Shown here one piece after another: positions 37,950-48,524 of a DNA stretch of 64,000 nucleotides; position 1 is the stretch's first letter; each line of letters starts with the position of its first letter. The notes beneath the pieces are model-generated. The model did no database searches. It saw only the letters and a list, made by a program, of their open reading frames with translations, and was not told the DNA's origin. Source of the stretch: Gammaproteobacteria bacterium (GTDB taxonomy: Bacteria; Pseudomonadota; Gammaproteobacteria; HTCC5015); the NCBI GenBank assembly GCA_013817245.1, contig JACDDA010000001.1, positions 496,001-560,000 on the forward strand, written 5' to 3'. The position numbers were made by a program, and so were the translations under genes.

Positions 37950-38243
37950 TTACACTCGCGCTTTAATTTCATAATGTTTTGTCTTTAACCAGACGTGAAG
38001 AAACCCGGGATCTTCACGTATATCAAGAGAAGCTTCCGTATACTTATTTATTTGTTCCCACCCGCCATCCATTCCGCCAACCATTTTAATTTGCCCATAT
38101 GCTCTCGCTTCAAAACGAATATGATTCCCTTTTTGGCATTTTTTGCAGAGATAATAGATCGTGCTAATTTCTGGCCATGAAAAAGGACTATTCATTAGAG
38201 CTTCTTCTAAGTCGATAGGTGCTTGGCAATATATGCAATTCAT
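37950..38243 (-). CDS. Hypothetical zinc-ribbon-like protein
   Basis: 97 residues. The N-terminal MNCIYCQAPIDLEEALMNS and the later YYLCKKCQKGNH give two CxxC pairs about 28 residues apart, a zinc-ribbon arrangement. The rest (ARAYGQIKMVGGMDGGWEQI, LHVWLKTKHYEIKARV) looks like a beta-rich domain. No family name comes to mind. It stands alone, near two repeats and another orphan gene. Confidence 0.55.
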   Translation of the reverse strand: MNCIYCQAPIDLEEALMNSPFSWPEISTIYYLCKKCQKGNHIRFEARAYGQIKMVGGMDGGWEQINKYTEASLDIREDPGFLHVWLKTKHYEIKARV

Positions 38244-38458
38244 AAGAATACTTAATGCTTCGTACAGGGAGTGAGCATAGAAAGACTAGGCACATACGAC
38301 AAATCAACAAACGTCATCACTGCTCGGCTCTGTCATTTAATTCTTAAAAGTTAGTGTTACGCTTCATCTATATAAATTCCTTAAGCGCATAATTAAAAGA
38401 AATCTAACTAACTTCCCATTTCACCATAGCCCTACATACTTTGCAGGTGTATTTTTCT

Positions 38459-39580
38459 TTAGCGTCCATATTTCTGTTTCCATTCGGCAATTTGTTTTTC
38501 CAAGCCCAAGCCAATTAATTGATTTAAAAACACTAGCAGCGGCATTAATTGTTTAAACAATAAAACGCCTTGTACTTTGGTCAGTTTGTATTCACGGCGT
38601 TCCATCATGGACACGGCTTCAATCAATGTGGGTAGTTTTACTTTGTGCGCGACGTCGTCTTTGTCAGCAGCTACTTGCGGTGCCGGTAGTACTTTGTCGC
38701 CGCCGCTGTTTAATGCTTCTTGTAAGCTGCGTTCGGCTTCTAGCATTAACATTTCAAAACTGCGTTTTACTTTTGGCGGTAGTGCCGACACGCCGATGCT
38801 GGCGGTTAAATCAAACCGAGTGGTGGAATTGCTTATCGTTTTAGAACGTATACGTTTGCGCATGCGCTCGGCGACATCGGCGGCTGCAGCTAAGGTGGTA
38901 TGTGGCATTAAAATAGCGAAGCGGGCTTTTTCTAAACGCGCAACAGTGTCTTCTACGCGGACTTCTTCGGTGATAAAAGAACCGATTTTTTGCAGTAGGC
39001 CTTTGATGATTTTGCTATCGGTTTGTCTGAATTGATCTTCGAATTTATCGAGCTCAACTAGTACCAACGCTAGTTCGCTGACATGTCGATTGGCTTCGGA
39101 CACTTCTTGTTCGCCGCGCTGGAAAAAGAAACGTTTGTTTAGTAGGCGCGTGGTGGGATCAATAGAAACGGATTTTTCATCCATCACCAATTTTTCGCGC
39201 GGTTGAATGTGCGCTTTGGCTTTGGCTTTAAGATAAATAGAGTCAAAAGGTTTGCTAACAAAATCGGTGGCGCCGGCTTGTAAGGCGGATTTGGTTTTCT
39301 CTTCTGCGTCATCGGAGGCGGTGACTAAAATAACGGGCAAGCGTTTTAATTCTTCATCGTCGCTGGAGCGGATGCGTTGCATCAAGCCATGGCCATCGAG
39401 ATGAGGCATATTTAAATCAGTGAAGACGCCACAAATGCTGTCGTCTTGGCGCAAGATGTCCCAGGCTTCTTCGCCATCGCTGGCTTCTTTTACGTCATAG
39501 TCTTCACTTAAAATACGTGAGAACGCTTTAAGTACAACGCGTGAGTCGTCAACAACAAGGACGCGTAATTTTTCAGTCAT
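38459..39580 (-). CDS. Response regulator with degenerate GGDEF domain
   Basis: 373 residues. The receiver domain is complete: acidic pair DDS (11-12), phospho-acceptor Asp55 in FTDLNMP, Thr87 in VTASD and Lys110 in SKPFD. The second domain follows the GGDEF fold (TTRLLNKRFFF, DTVARL, ASIGVSAL), but the signature position reads EKARF (217-221), so diguanylate cyclase activity should be lost. A C-terminal helical tail (about 310-373) is extra. It may act as a phosphorylation-dependent adaptor or nucleotide sensor. No partner kinase is adjacent. Confidence 0.85.
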   Translation of the reverse strand: MTEKLRVLVVDDSRVVLKAFSRILSEDYDVKEASDGEEAWDILRQDDSICGVFTDLNMPHLDGHGLMQRIRSSDDEELKRLPVILVTASDDAEEKTKSALQAGATDFVSKPFDSIYLKAKAKAHIQPREKLVMDEKSVSIDPTTRLLNKRFFFQRGEQEVSEANRHVSELALVLVELDKFEDQFRQTDSKIIKGLLQKIGSFITEEVRVEDTVARLEKARFAILMPHTTLAAAADVAERMRKRIRSKTISNSTTRFDLTASIGVSALPPKVKRSFEMLMLEAERSLQEALNSGGDKVLPAPQVAADKDDVAHKVKLPTLIEAVSMMERREYKLTKVQGVLLFKQLMPLLVFLNQLIGLGLEKQIAEWKQKYGR

Positions 39581-39677
39581 GAGTTAGGGCTTTGATTAGC
39601 AAATGGAGAATGTCGACTATAGCAATACCACTGGCGGGTACCAAGTCTGCAACCGTAACGTGGAATAGTTCAGAAGA

Positions 39678-39716
39678 TAAAAACAGCAGCTTGCCCCAGG
39701 ACGAGGCAAGCTGCCG
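39678..39716 (-). terminator. Rho-independent terminator of typA
   Basis: On the minus strand GCAGCTTGCC and its complement GGCAAGCTGC enclose a nine-base loop and are followed by TGTTTTTATC. It lies about 20 bases after the typA stop. Confidence 0.85.
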
Positions 39717-39737
39717 CTTGCGGATAAAACCTAGTTG

Positions 39738-41555
39738 TTAAGCGCCGCTACGATCGCTGCGTTTACGTTCGTGTTCTTTAAGGAATTTTTTACGAATTCG
39801 AATGCTTAGCGGGGTGATTTCAACTAGTTCATCTTCGTCGATAAATTCTAAGGCTTGTTCTAAGGTCATGCGAATCGGCGGTGTCAGAATAATGTTTTCA
39901 TCTGTCCCGGCGGCACGCATGTTAGTCAGCTGTTTGCCTTTTAACGGGTTTACTACCAAGTCATTGCCACGGCTGTGAATGCCGATAACCATGCCTTCGT
40001 AAACTTCTTCCGCATGGCCAATCATTAAGCGGCCACGTTCTTGTAAGTTAAATAATGAATAACCCAAGGCTTTGCCGGCGCTCATGGCGATTAAAGAACC
40101 ATTGGTGCGTTCACCGACCATTTCAGTGAGTTTTGGACCGTAGTGATCAAACACGTGATAGATCAAACCGGTGCCCGATGTTGCGGTCATGAAATCCGTT
40201 TGCAAACCAATCAAACCGCGCGAAGGAATGGTGTAATCCAAGCGCACGCGACCTTTGCCATCGGGAATCATATCGGCTAACGCGCCTTTTCTAGCGCCGA
40301 GCAATTCCATGATTTTGCCTTGATGCGCTTCTTCAACGTCGACGGTTAATTGTTCATACGGTTCGCGCTGTTCGCCGTCGATTTCACGGAAAATAACTTC
40401 GGGACGCCCCACTGCTAATTCATAACCTTCGCGGCGCATGGTTTCAATCAATATAGATAGGTGTAACTCGCCACGACCTGAAACCCGGAAACGATCGGGG
40501 TCGTCGCCTTTTTCAACGCGCAAGGCCACGTTGTGCAGTAGTTCCGATTGCAAACGCTCCCAAATTTGGCGGCTAGTTAAGAACTTGCCTTCTTTGCCAG
40601 CAAACGGTGATTTATTGACCTGGAACATCATACTAACGGTAGGTTCGTCGACTATCAGCGGGGTCATGGCTTCGGGATTTGCAGGATCACAGACGGTGTC
40701 AGAAATATTTAACGGCGTGATGCCAGTGAAAACAACGATGTCGCCGGCTTGTGCATCAGGTACTTCGATACGTTCCAAACCGTGGAAACCATAAATCTGC
40801 AAAATGCGGCCATTGCGTTTGCTGCCATCAGCACCCACCACCACAACTTGCGAATTGCTTTTTACTCGGCCGCGGGTAATGCGGCCAATGCCCATCACAC
40901 CTACATAGGTGCTGTAATCCAAGCTAGATACTTGCATTTGAAAGGGGCCGTTTGGATCTACATCCGGTACCGGCACATGCTCTACAATGGCTTCAAATAA
41001 AGCCGTCATGTCGCCCGAATCTACAGTCGCATCATTGCCCGCATAACCTTTTAAGGCCGACGCATAAATCACCGGGAAGTCGAGCTGCTTATCCGTTGCG
41101 CCGAGGCGGTCGAACAAATCAAAGGTTTGATCTAAAACCCACGCTGGACGTGCGCCGGGACGATCAATTTTATTAATCACAACGATCGGCGTAAAACCCA
41201 TCGCAAAGGCTTTTTGGGTCACGAACCGCGTTTGTGGCATCGGGCCATCAACTGCGTCTACCAATAACAACACCGAGTCGACCATCGACAATACGCGCTC
41301 TACTTCACCGCCGAAGTCAGCATGGCCTGGGGTATCCACGATATTGATTCGATAATCTCTCCAACGAATCGCCGTGTTTTTCGCCAAAATCGTGATGCCA
41401 CGTTCTTTTTCCAAGTCATTGGAATCCATCACTCGTTCGCCCATACCCGCGCGCGCATCAAAAGTACCCGTCTGGCGCAGCAACTGATCTACAAGGGTGG
41501 TTTTACCGTGGTCAACGTGGGCAATAATGGCAATATTACGAAGTTTCTCAATCAT
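39738..41555 (-). CDS. typA: Translational GTPase TypA/BipA
   Basis: 605 residues. G1 is AHVDHGKT (12-19), switch I is [13 protein letters not shown]3 is [15 protein letters not shown] and G4 is [10 protein letters not shown]. Domains II, III, V and the TypA-specific C-terminal domain follow, with [19 protein letters not shown] and ISHSRGNDL-like [12 protein letters not shown]. It binds 70S ribosomes and helps 50S assembly in the cold and under stress. It is flanked by a clear terminator, so it is probably monocistronic. Length is as in E. coli. Confidence 0.97.
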   Translation of the reverse strand: MIEKLRNIAIIAHVDHGKTTLVDQLLRQTGTFDARAGMGERVMDSNDLEKERGITILAKNTAIRWRDYRINIVDTPGHADFGGEVERVLSMVDSVLLLVDAVDGPMPQTRFVTQKAFAMGFTPIVVINKIDRPGARPAWVLDQTFDLFDRLGATDKQLDFPVIYASALKGYAGNDATVDSGDMTALFEAIVEHVPVPDVDPNGPFQMQVSSLDYSTYVGVMGIGRITRGRVKSNSQVVVVGADGSKRNGRILQIYGFHGLERIEVPDAQAGDIVVFTGITPLNISDTVCDPANPEAMTPLIVDEPTVSMMFQVNKSPFAGKEGKFLTSRQIWERLQSELLHNVALRVEKGDDPDRFRVSGRGELHLSILIETMRREGYELAVGRPEVIFREIDGEQREPYEQLTVDVEEAHQGKIMELLGARKGALADMIPDGKGRVRLDYTIPSRGLIGLQTDFMTATSGTGLIYHVFDHYGPKLTEMVGERTNGSLIAMSAGKALGYSLFNLQERGRLMIGHAEEVYEGMVIGIHSRGNDLVVNPLKGKQLTNMRAAGTDENIILTPPIRMTLEQALEFIDEDELVEITPLSIRIRKKFLKEHERKRSDRSGA

Positions 41556-41793
41556 ACCGAATACCTAAAAATATACCGTCCACCGACAGCGGTGAACAAA
41601 AGAGGCCGGATTATACGCATACCACCGTGCACAAGCACCTATCGAAAAGCGACTTTTCGACGAAATATCAGGTATTTAGATAAAGTTAGGACAGAAAACG
41701 ACTTAGCTCGTAAGGGGTATTTGCGCCTTTTTATACAGCTGATCAATATTTATATTTATTGGCGCGCTTTTGATTTTTAAATTTGCCAAAAAT

Positions 41794-43503
41794 TTAGTTA
41801 TCAACTGCGCCGGATTGATCACTGCTGTTCCCAGCGAGCACCACTTTATCGCGGCCCGTGGTTTTTGCTTTATACAGCGCTGTATCCGCGGCTTGGATCA
41901 AGGTTGTTATGTTATCGCCATGCAGAGGATACACAGCAACACCTTGTGATATAGATAATTTTCCTAACGGTTGCGAACCATACTGCAAACGAGTGGCGCT
42001 AATATTCTTACGCAATACTTCCGCCCGCTCCATCGCTTTTTCCACCGACATCTCTGGCATCATCAATATAAATTCTTCACCTCCATAACGACATGCAACA
42101 TCACTACCGCGAATATGCTGAGGCAATGCATCGCCCATTGTTTTAAGCACTAGATCGCCAGCATCATGGCCATGCGTATCATTAAACTGTTTGAAGTGAT
42201 CAATATCAATAATGATGATAGCGAGCGTGGTTGCTTTGCGTTTTGCGCGAAGCAATTCACGGTGAACCGTTTCTTCAAGATAACGTCGATTATACAAACC
42301 CGTTAAAGGATCAGTAATAGATTGGTGACGCAAGGCTTCACGCAAATGCAAGTTAGCGAGCGTAAGCCCTACTTGTTCGGATAATGCGATAGCAATCCGC
42401 TGCTCTTCACTGCCCGACATAATTTTGGAGTTCGATCCATCGGTTGGTTCTAAACAAAACAAACCCAAGGTTTCGTTATTAGCCATTAAGGGAATGCAAA
42501 GATAAGAATTTTTCTGCGTGATATGTTGCTGCATATGATTACAAATAATATCGGTAGCAGGATGATCTACGCTGTGTAATTGCCCTCGACGCAGCGCCCA
42601 ACATTCCATCAAACTGATAGTGTCATTTTGAGTGCTGGGATTATTCCAAGTGACCATGGGATCAAATTGTTCAGAGCTACTATTTTTTACGAACAGAGCA
42701 CCCGCGAGTGTTGGCAAGAGTTGCGGTAAAAATCGACCTAACATTTGATAAGATTCTGTTGTATTCGTGCATGCTTGCAATGCGCCCATCATTTTTTCCA
42801 TGACTTCCATTTCATGATTGCGTCGTTCTAAAGTGGTGACTGTTTCATTTAAAGAACCGGCCGCAATCTGATGAGCTTTTAAAATACCAAATACAATATA
42901 ATAAATTCCACTAAATAAAATAATATCAATAATGGCTAAAGCAATAGTGGACACCGTCACTTTGTCAGAATATTTGTTAAGCTCGCCTTCGCGCATTAAT
43001 AGGCGCTTTCGCTCTGACGACATCATTTCATTAAATATATCGAGCACTTGCGAAGTTAACTGCTTACTTTGGCCGGTTTCAATTAATTTTTTAGTTATGT
43101 CAAAGCCACGGCTCTTTCTAATTTGTAGCAAATGATTCAAATATTCTAACATTTCATATGCGCTGACTTGCGCTGCTTTAACCTGCGCGCTCAAAGCCGG
43201 ATCATCCGCCACTAAAATATTTAGTTCGCCAAATTTTTCATTGATGCTCTGGGTCGACGCATGATAGGACACAAAGTATTCGTCATGCTCGGTCATTATA
43301 TAATTGAGCGCCGCGGCTTGAGTGTCCCGCAAATTAAAAATAATATTATTCAGAATAAATAATATATCTTCAGAATGCTTAACTTCGGCATGCGTGGCAT
43401 TAATGTGCTGCGCGTTTTGATAAGGCACGTAAGAATTAATGGCTAATATGATTAAGCCCAGCAAAAAACCTAATTTAACGCGAGCAGTAATGTCCAAACT
43501 CAA
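41794..43503 (-). CDS. Membrane diguanylate cyclase (CHASE3-like, GAF, GGEEF)
   Basis: 569 residues starting at TTG 43503 (SLDITARVKLGFLLG). Two membrane segments (about 10-27 and 183-205) enclose a helical CHASE3-like periplasmic domain. A short helix, a GAF-like domain (about 230-390) and GGDEF follow. The active site is CRYGGEEFILMMPE (near 473) with TDPLTGLYNRRYLEE before it, so cyclase activity is expected. An RxxD-type inhibitory site is present just before the motif (RGSD). It has no EAL domain. A hairpin (AACCCT/AGGGTT) lies directly before the start. Confidence 0.92.
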   Translation of the reverse strand: MSLDITARVKLGFLLGLIILAINSYVPYQNAQHINATHAEVKHSEDILFILNNIIFNLRDTQAAALNYIMTEHDEYFVSYHASTQSINEKFGELNILVADDPALSAQVKAAQVSAYEMLEYLNHLLQIRKSRGFDITKKLIETGQSKQLTSQVLDIFNEMMSSERKRLLMREGELNKYSDKVTVSTIALAIIDIILFSGIYYIVFGILKAHQIAAGSLNETVTTLERRNHEMEVMEKMMGALQACTNTTESYQMLGRFLPQLLPTLAGALFVKNSSSEQFDPMVTWNNPSTQNDTISLMECWALRRGQLHSVDHPATDIICNHMQQHITQKNSYLCIPLMANNETLGLFCLEPTDGSNSKIMSGSEEQRIAIALSEQVGLTLANLHLREALRHQSITDPLTGLYNRRYLEETVHRELLRAKRKATTLAIIIIDIDHFKQFNDTHGHDAGDLVLKTMGDALPQHIRGSDVACRYGGEEFILMMPEMSVEKAMERAEVLRKNISATRLQYGSQPLGKLSISQGVAVYPLHGDNITTLIQAADTALYKAKTTGRDKVVLAGNSSDQSGAVDN

Positions 43504-43713
43504 AACCCTATCTATAGATGCAGGGTTCTAGCGGCCTTTTTCAATAAGACTTAAAAATATTTGGCTCATTACGGCTGATAGGGAGATGTCTAAGCTGAGT
43601 TTAGATAAGCAATGCCAGAGAGGTAACTTGCACTATTAAACAGTGAATACGTTCTTTGAAATTTAAGTCTTAGCTGCGGCCTATAGCCTCCCAGCTAAAA
43701 TTTCCTAAAAATT

Positions 43714-43935
43714 TTAAGGAGTCGCCTCTAACACGATCACGGTATCCTCATATGCAACATGTTGGCCGAATCGTAACTTGGCTCGTTTGCGCAACTCCAC
43801 CTCTCCGTCAACTTTTACCGCGCCTTTCGCAATTTCAACATGCGCAATACCACCTGAGGACACCAAACCGGTGGCTTTTAATAATTGATCGAGCTGGATG
43901 TGTTCGCCACGAATAGCGAAATTAATAGTAGGCAT
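43714..43935 (-). CDS. Small S4-domain RNA-binding protein (YbcJ-like)
   Basis: 73 residues made up of one S4 domain: IQLDQLLKATGLVSSGGIAHVEI then KVDGEVELRKRAKLRFGQHV. YbcJ-like proteins are small RNA binders of unclear role. AAGGTGCGCC precedes ATG 43935. It stands alone between the cyclase and a repeat region. Confidence 0.85.
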   Translation of the reverse strand: MPTINFAIRGEHIQLDQLLKATGLVSSGGIAHVEIAKGAVKVDGEVELRKRAKLRFGQHVAYEDTVIVLEATP

Positions 43936-44135
43936 GGCGCACCTTTACGAAAAAATTGATCTTAACTTAATTGTACACGCTGGATACAGATACTGAATTA
44001 TAAATATCGCTTGAATCCATCCGAACAATTATAAGAAACGCCAAGTGATGGCGGCTTAAGCAAGGACACGAGGATTGCCGCTGTTATATTTAATATAAAT
44101 AAAATGTCGCGTGGCCTAGCAAAGTGGCTCTGCAT

Positions 44136-44278
44136 AAAATGTAGCCTGGATGAAGCCGAATTTATGCGGCGCAATCCGGGAGGGTTCTTCACAATATCGC
44201 GAAAGACTGACGCATCAAATGATAAGGAATCAAAAATCTCCTCCCAGATTACGCTGCGCTCATCTGGGCTACATTTTA
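44136..44278. repeat. REP/MITE-like element
   Basis: An outer inverted repeat AAATGTAGCC...GGCTACATTT encloses two related blocks, TAGCCTGGATGAAGCCGAA with GCGCAATCCGGGAGG, and their inverted counterpart CCTCCCAGATTACGCTGCG followed by CTCATCTGGGCTAC. This is the widespread 'GTAGCCCGGATGAAGCGCAGC' extragenic repeat in opposite orientation at both ends. The centre (about 44182-44237) is unique. The element lies in the 485-base gap 43936-44420, which otherwise holds no gene that I can support. Confidence 0.75.
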
Positions 44279-44420
44279 CTCAATGCAAAAAATAGTGGCT
44301 CGTGCAAAGGTCTCTAATAGCATGTAGTGCCTGTTGCTTTCGGCTGGCAACAATCTCTTAATATGCTCGCGCTGCTAGTAGAACCTGAGATTCCAGAGGA
44401 AGGCTAGGAAGTAGGAAAAA

Positions 44421-45533
44421 TTACACAGCAAAACCCAACGCTGCAAAATCAATTTCCAATTGCGGCACATGACTTAACAGTTGCAAAGTCGGCGCTTCAT
44501 TACGCAAAGTATAATGTTTACGCAATTCGTCGAAACGCGTTGCCGTTAACGGTTGTGTGCGCATCGCCTCATCATCTTTGGCGATGTCGTACAAGGCATG
44601 ATACGCCGCGCATAATGCTGCTGGCGTATTATTAGGCAAGGCAATTTGTTTATTAATCACTGCAACGGGTTTGTACCACGCCGGCGGCAAAGAAGTACTC
44701 GCCATACAATACTGCCACGCTGCGTGATAGATCTGTTCGGTGCCGCGTAATTTACCTTCTACGCTATAACCGGCGATATGCGGAGTAGCGAGTTTTACTT
44801 TACTCAACAGCTCAGCAGCAATATGCGGCTCGTGCTCCCATACATCTAACACCACGCGTAAATCATTGTGTTTTTGCAAACGAATATTTAAAGCCTCGTT
44901 ATCAATAACCGCGCCGCGTGCAGTGTTGATTAACACGGTCTTAGATTTTAATTTATTAATGCGCGCGGCATTAAACAAATGCTGCGTGGGATAAAGACCC
45001 GCGTGTGTTAACGGCACGTGCAAACTAATCACATCACAGGTTTCGATTATTTCATCTAATGAAACGTATTGAGCATTGTTATCTTGTGCAGCCAAGAAAG
45101 GATCGTTGAGTTTATACTGCCAGCCTAAAATATTTAATTTTTCTGCTAAGCGCGAGCCTACGTTGCCGTTGCCAATAATGCCGATGGTGGTTTTTTGTAT
45201 TTCTGATGATTGCAATACATGACACAAGGCGCTTAATACATATTCGGCCACCGCATTCGCATTACAACCCGGCGCATGCGCAAAACCTATGCCTTGCGCT
45301 GCAAGATAATCTAGATCCACATGATCGGTGCCGATGGTGGCGGAAGCGACGAATCTAACTTTAGAATTTTTAAGTAAGGCTGCATTGACCGGTGTAACGG
45401 AGCGCACTAATAATATGTCTGCATTTTCTACATCAACCGCATTAATAGTGCGGCCCGCTTTTAAATGCACATCGCCTAAACTTGCAAAGGCTTGTTTAAC
45501 TTCGGCGATGTTTTCATCAGCAATAATTTTCAT
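44421..45533 (-). CDS. pdxB: Erythronate-4-phosphate dehydrogenase
   Basis: 370 residues, a D-2-hydroxyacid dehydrogenase of pyridoxal-phosphate synthesis. Start MKIIADENIAEVKQAFASLG is typical of PdxB. The NAD loop is IGIIGNGNVGSRLAEKL, the catalytic Arg is in LINTARGAVIDNEAL and the His in LATPHIAGYSVEGKLRGT. The C-terminal dimerisation domain unique to PdxB is present. ATG 45533 lies 13 bases after the speA stop, so it is probably cotranscribed with it; speA also needs PLP, which this pathway makes. Confidence 0.95.
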   Translation of the reverse strand: MKIIADENIAEVKQAFASLGDVHLKAGRTINAVDVENADILLVRSVTPVNAALLKNSKVRFVASATIGTDHVDLDYLAAQGIGFAHAPGCNANAVAEYVLSALCHVLQSSEIQKTTIGIIGNGNVGSRLAEKLNILGWQYKLNDPFLAAQDNNAQYVSLDEIIETCDVISLHVPLTHAGLYPTQHLFNAARINKLKSKTVLINTARGAVIDNEALNIRLQKHNDLRVVLDVWEHEPHIAAELLSKVKLATPHIAGYSVEGKLRGTEQIYHAAWQYCMASTSLPPAWYKPVAVINKQIALPNNTPAALCAAYHALYDIAKDDEAMRTQPLTATRFDELRKHYTLRNEAPTLQLLSHVPQLEIDFAALGFAV

Positions 45534-45546
45534 AAGGTAAGCAGCC

Positions 45547-47472
45547 TCAATCTTCCAAATAAGTGTAGCCCGACAGACCAGACTCCAGCTCGTGAAAATA
45601 TTGCGCTTTTATGGCGGTGCTTAAATTAGTCGCATCTAATTTTGCACGATATTGTTGCAATAATTTTTCTGTATCGTAATGCACATAACGCAACAACTCA
45701 TCAATGCGATCGCCGGGTTCTGGCTCTGCTAACCGATATTGACCATTTTCGGTCATGCTGACATTAATAGAATGCGTGTCGCCAAATAAATTATGAATAT
45801 CACCTAAAATTTCTTGATAAGCACCTGTTAAGAAAATTCCGATTAAATAAGTTTCATCTTCTTTGATCGCGTGCAATGGCATGGTTTTACGAACAACGCC
45901 GTTATCGACGTATTCTTTAATTTGGCCATCTGAATCGCAGGTCATGTCATGCAAAATAGCGTGTTGCGTTAAAGGTTCCTGCAAGCGCGATAAAGGCAGA
46001 ATGGGAAATGTTTGACCCAAGCCCCATACGTCCGGCACTGATTGGAATACGGAAAAATTACAGAAGTATTTGTCCGCTAATTTTTGATTTAATTCTTCAA
46101 AAATTTCTAAATGACGGCCACTATCTGCTAGTTTATCGCGGATGCGATAAAACAACGCTAAAGCAAAACGTTCGATTTCTGCGCGAGCTAATAAATTTAA
46201 CGTGCCATTATTAAATTGCGTATGCGAAAAACGTAATTGCGCTTTAGCGAGTTGCAATACTGCTACTGCTTCGTCGGGCCCTAAGGCTGCATCCGCTTGT
46301 TCGTATAAACGATCTAACTCAACCACAATGGAATGTGGTTGCGCACCCTTGGCGGAATTTATTTCTGGGCGAGTTTGATGCGTTTGGAATTTTTCAACGT
46401 CAACAACATTAGTGACTAATACGGCATGATGCGCCGTTAATGCACGACCCGATTCGGTAATGATTTCAGGTGTGGGCAAATGATGCTTCGCGCAAACATC
46501 TGCAACTGTGTTAATCACGGCTTCTGCATAATCTTCGGCGCGATAATTAATCGAAAACTCATTCACTGATTGCGTGCCGTCGTAGTCGATACCTAAGCCG
46601 CCGCCAATATCCAACACTTCAATCGCCGCACCTAACTGATGTAACTCAGCATAAATGCGCGCAGACTCACTCACGCCCGCGCGAATATCATCTAAATCTG
46701 CAATTTGTGAACCCATGTGAAAATGTAATAACTTCAAATGCTGCAAACTATTTGCCGCACGTAATTTATCGAGTGCGGCTAATAGTTGGGTTGCCGACAT
46801 TCCAAACTTGCCCAGTTCACCGCCGGTGTTTTGCCATTTACCTTTGCCGATAGAAGCCAGCCGCATACGAATACCCAGCAACGGTTCAATGCCTAAAGCC
46901 GCTGCTTCGCGCAATACCGTTTCGAGTTCACTGACTTGTTCGATGACAATAAAAATCCGTTTGCCTAATTGTCGACCAATCAACGCTAAACGAATGTACT
47001 CACGATCTTTGTAACCATTGCAAATTAAGGTGTCGTGATCATCCGCATCTTGGCGATAAAACGTTTGCGCCAAAATCGCCATTAACTCCGGCTTGCTGCC
47101 TGCTTCTAAACCGACACGGCCTGGATACGCTTGGCTAATTTGTTCTACTACACAGCGTTGTTGATTTACTTTGATGGGATAGACCGCAGTATGGCGCGCG
47201 GTATAGCCGCGCTTCGCACGTGCTTTATCAAAAGCGTCACATAAATTTCGTACTCGGTGTGTCAAAATATCCTGAAAGCGGATTAGCACGGGGAAACCCA
47301 AACCCGCTTGTACTGCGGCTTCGGCGACAGCTTTAAGGGGCCATTGCGCGTTGTTATCCGCCGCGCAGGGACGACAAACCACTTCGCCGTTAGCATCAAT
47401 ATCGAAATAACCTTCACTCCAGTGATCGATATTGAAACGTTCACGGGCTTTGGCGATGGACCACTTTGTCAT
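45547..47472 (-). CDS. speA: Biosynthetic arginine decarboxylase
   Basis: 641 residues, a PLP-dependent fold-III enzyme making agmatine from arginine, the first step of putrescine synthesis. Visible are WSIAKARERFNIDHWSEGYF at the start, the PLP Lys in AVYPIKVNQQRCVVEQI (near 97-101), HFHMGSQIADL, LDIGGGLGIDYDG and the C-terminal CDSDGQIKEYVDNG with the catalytic Cys. Length fits E. coli SpeA. It is divergent from speE, with 132 bases between them holding the promoters. No agmatinase gene is in the window. Confidence 0.96.
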   Translation of the reverse strand: MTKWSIAKARERFNIDHWSEGYFDIDANGEVVCRPCAADNNAQWPLKAVAEAAVQAGLGFPVLIRFQDILTHRVRNLCDAFDKARAKRGYTARHTAVYPIKVNQQRCVVEQISQAYPGRVGLEAGSKPELMAILAQTFYRQDADDHDTLICNGYKDREYIRLALIGRQLGKRIFIVIEQVSELETVLREAAALGIEPLLGIRMRLASIGKGKWQNTGGELGKFGMSATQLLAALDKLRAANSLQHLKLLHFHMGSQIADLDDIRAGVSESARIYAELHQLGAAIEVLDIGGGLGIDYDGTQSVNEFSINYRAEDYAEAVINTVADVCAKHHLPTPEIITESGRALTAHHAVLVTNVVDVEKFQTHQTRPEINSAKGAQPHSIVVELDRLYEQADAALGPDEAVAVLQLAKAQLRFSHTQFNNGTLNLLARAEIERFALALFYRIRDKLADSGRHLEIFEELNQKLADKYFCNFSVFQSVPDVWGLGQTFPILPLSRLQEPLTQHAILHDMTCDSDGQIKEYVDNGVVRKTMPLHAIKEDETYLIGIFLTGAYQEILGDIHNLFGDTHSINVSMTENGQYRLAEPEPGDRIDELLRYVHYDTEKLLQQYRAKLDATNLSTAIKAQYFHELESGLSGYTYLED

Positions 47473-47604
47473 GTTTGGTTGACTTCCTTTAGCTAATCAG
47501 CAACATTGCGCGCCTAACGACGATGCCCACCACTGCGGGCGGTCACTGTCTCATGTTGGCACATGCCAGCAAATGCAGGCGAATCGAAATCTTAATCAAT
47601 AGGT

Positions 47605-48468
47605 ATGACCATGTCATTAAAAGATCCAAATTGGTTTTATGAAAAAATGCCCGATGACGGCACCGCGTTTGGTTTGCGCATCGAAGCAACCTTATTAGAC
47701 GAACAAACACCTTACCAACATTTGCAGGTTTTTCAGACGCAGGGGTTTGGTAAATTCATGGTCTTGGATGGCTGCACGATGGTGACCGAGCGTGATAATT
47801 TTCTTTATCACGAAATGATGTCGCATCCGGCTTTATTCTCGCATCCGCATCCCAAAAATGTCGTCATCATTGGCGGCGGCGATTGCGGTACCTTACGTGA
47901 AGTGCTGAAACATGATTGCGTAGAAAATGCCTGGCAAATTGAAATTGATGAAGCGGTAACCCGCGCAGCTGAAAAATTCTTTCCTGAATTATGTGAAGCG
48001 AATAATGATCCCCGTGCGCATTTACAATTCGAAGATGGCATTGCTTGGATTAATAATGCAGCGCCTGGATCAATCGATTTAATTATTGTTGATAGCACCG
48101 ATCCCGTCGGACCTGCTGAAGGTTTATTTCAAGAACCGTTTTATCGCGCTTGTCATAAAGCCTTAGGCGAACATGGTTTGCTAATTCAACAAAGCGAATC
48201 ACCGTTATTACACGCACAGCGCGTCACCTGGGCGATGCACGATATCACTCGTGCTGCGGGTTTTGTTGATACCAAAACGTTATTTTTTCCACAGCCGATT
48301 TATCCCAGCGGTTGGTGGTCGGCCACTATTGCTGCGAAGCAAACCATTAACTTCAAACGTCGTGAAGCGGCGGAAAAGAAAAACTTTGAAACGGTTTATT
48401 ACAATGCAGAAATTCATACCGCTGCATTTGCGCAACCGGAGTTTTTCAAAAAACGCCAAGCGCGTTAA
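47605..48468 (+). CDS. speE: Spermidine synthase
   Basis: 287 residues. The aminopropyltransferase motifs are NVVIIGGGDCGTLREVLKH, the acidic IEIDEAVTRAAEKFFPEL and the catalytic VDSTDPVGPAEGLF. It joins an aminopropyl group from decarboxylated SAM to putrescine. ATG 47605 gives MTMSLKDPNWFYEKM; a second ATG two codons on is possible. It is divergent from speA and ends at a bidirectional terminator. Confidence 0.96.
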   Translation: MTMSLKDPNWFYEKMPDDGTAFGLRIEATLLDEQTPYQHLQVFQTQGFGKFMVLDGCTMVTERDNFLYHEMMSHPALFSHPHPKNVVIIGGGDCGTLREVLKHDCVENAWQIEIDEAVTRAAEKFFPELCEANNDPRAHLQFEDGIAWINNAAPGSIDLIIVDSTDPVGPAEGLFQEPFYRACHKALGEHGLLIQQSESPLLHAQRVTWAMHDITRAAGFVDTKTLFFPQPIYPSGWWSATIAAKQTINFKRREAAEKKNFETVYYNAEIHTAAFAQPEFFKKRQAR

Positions 48469-48524
48469 TTCCAATTTATTAATTCAAGCGCGTTAATTTA
48501 ATTTATAAAAAAACGACGAAGCAT

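Noticed and set aside
41642-41660. Hairpin TCGAAAAG/CTTTTCGA upstream of typA
   Set aside because: It lies in the leader side of typA and has no T-run, so neither terminator nor known operator can be supported.
44104-44295. 63-codon plus-strand frame
   Set aside because: It is entirely within the REP/MITE-like element.
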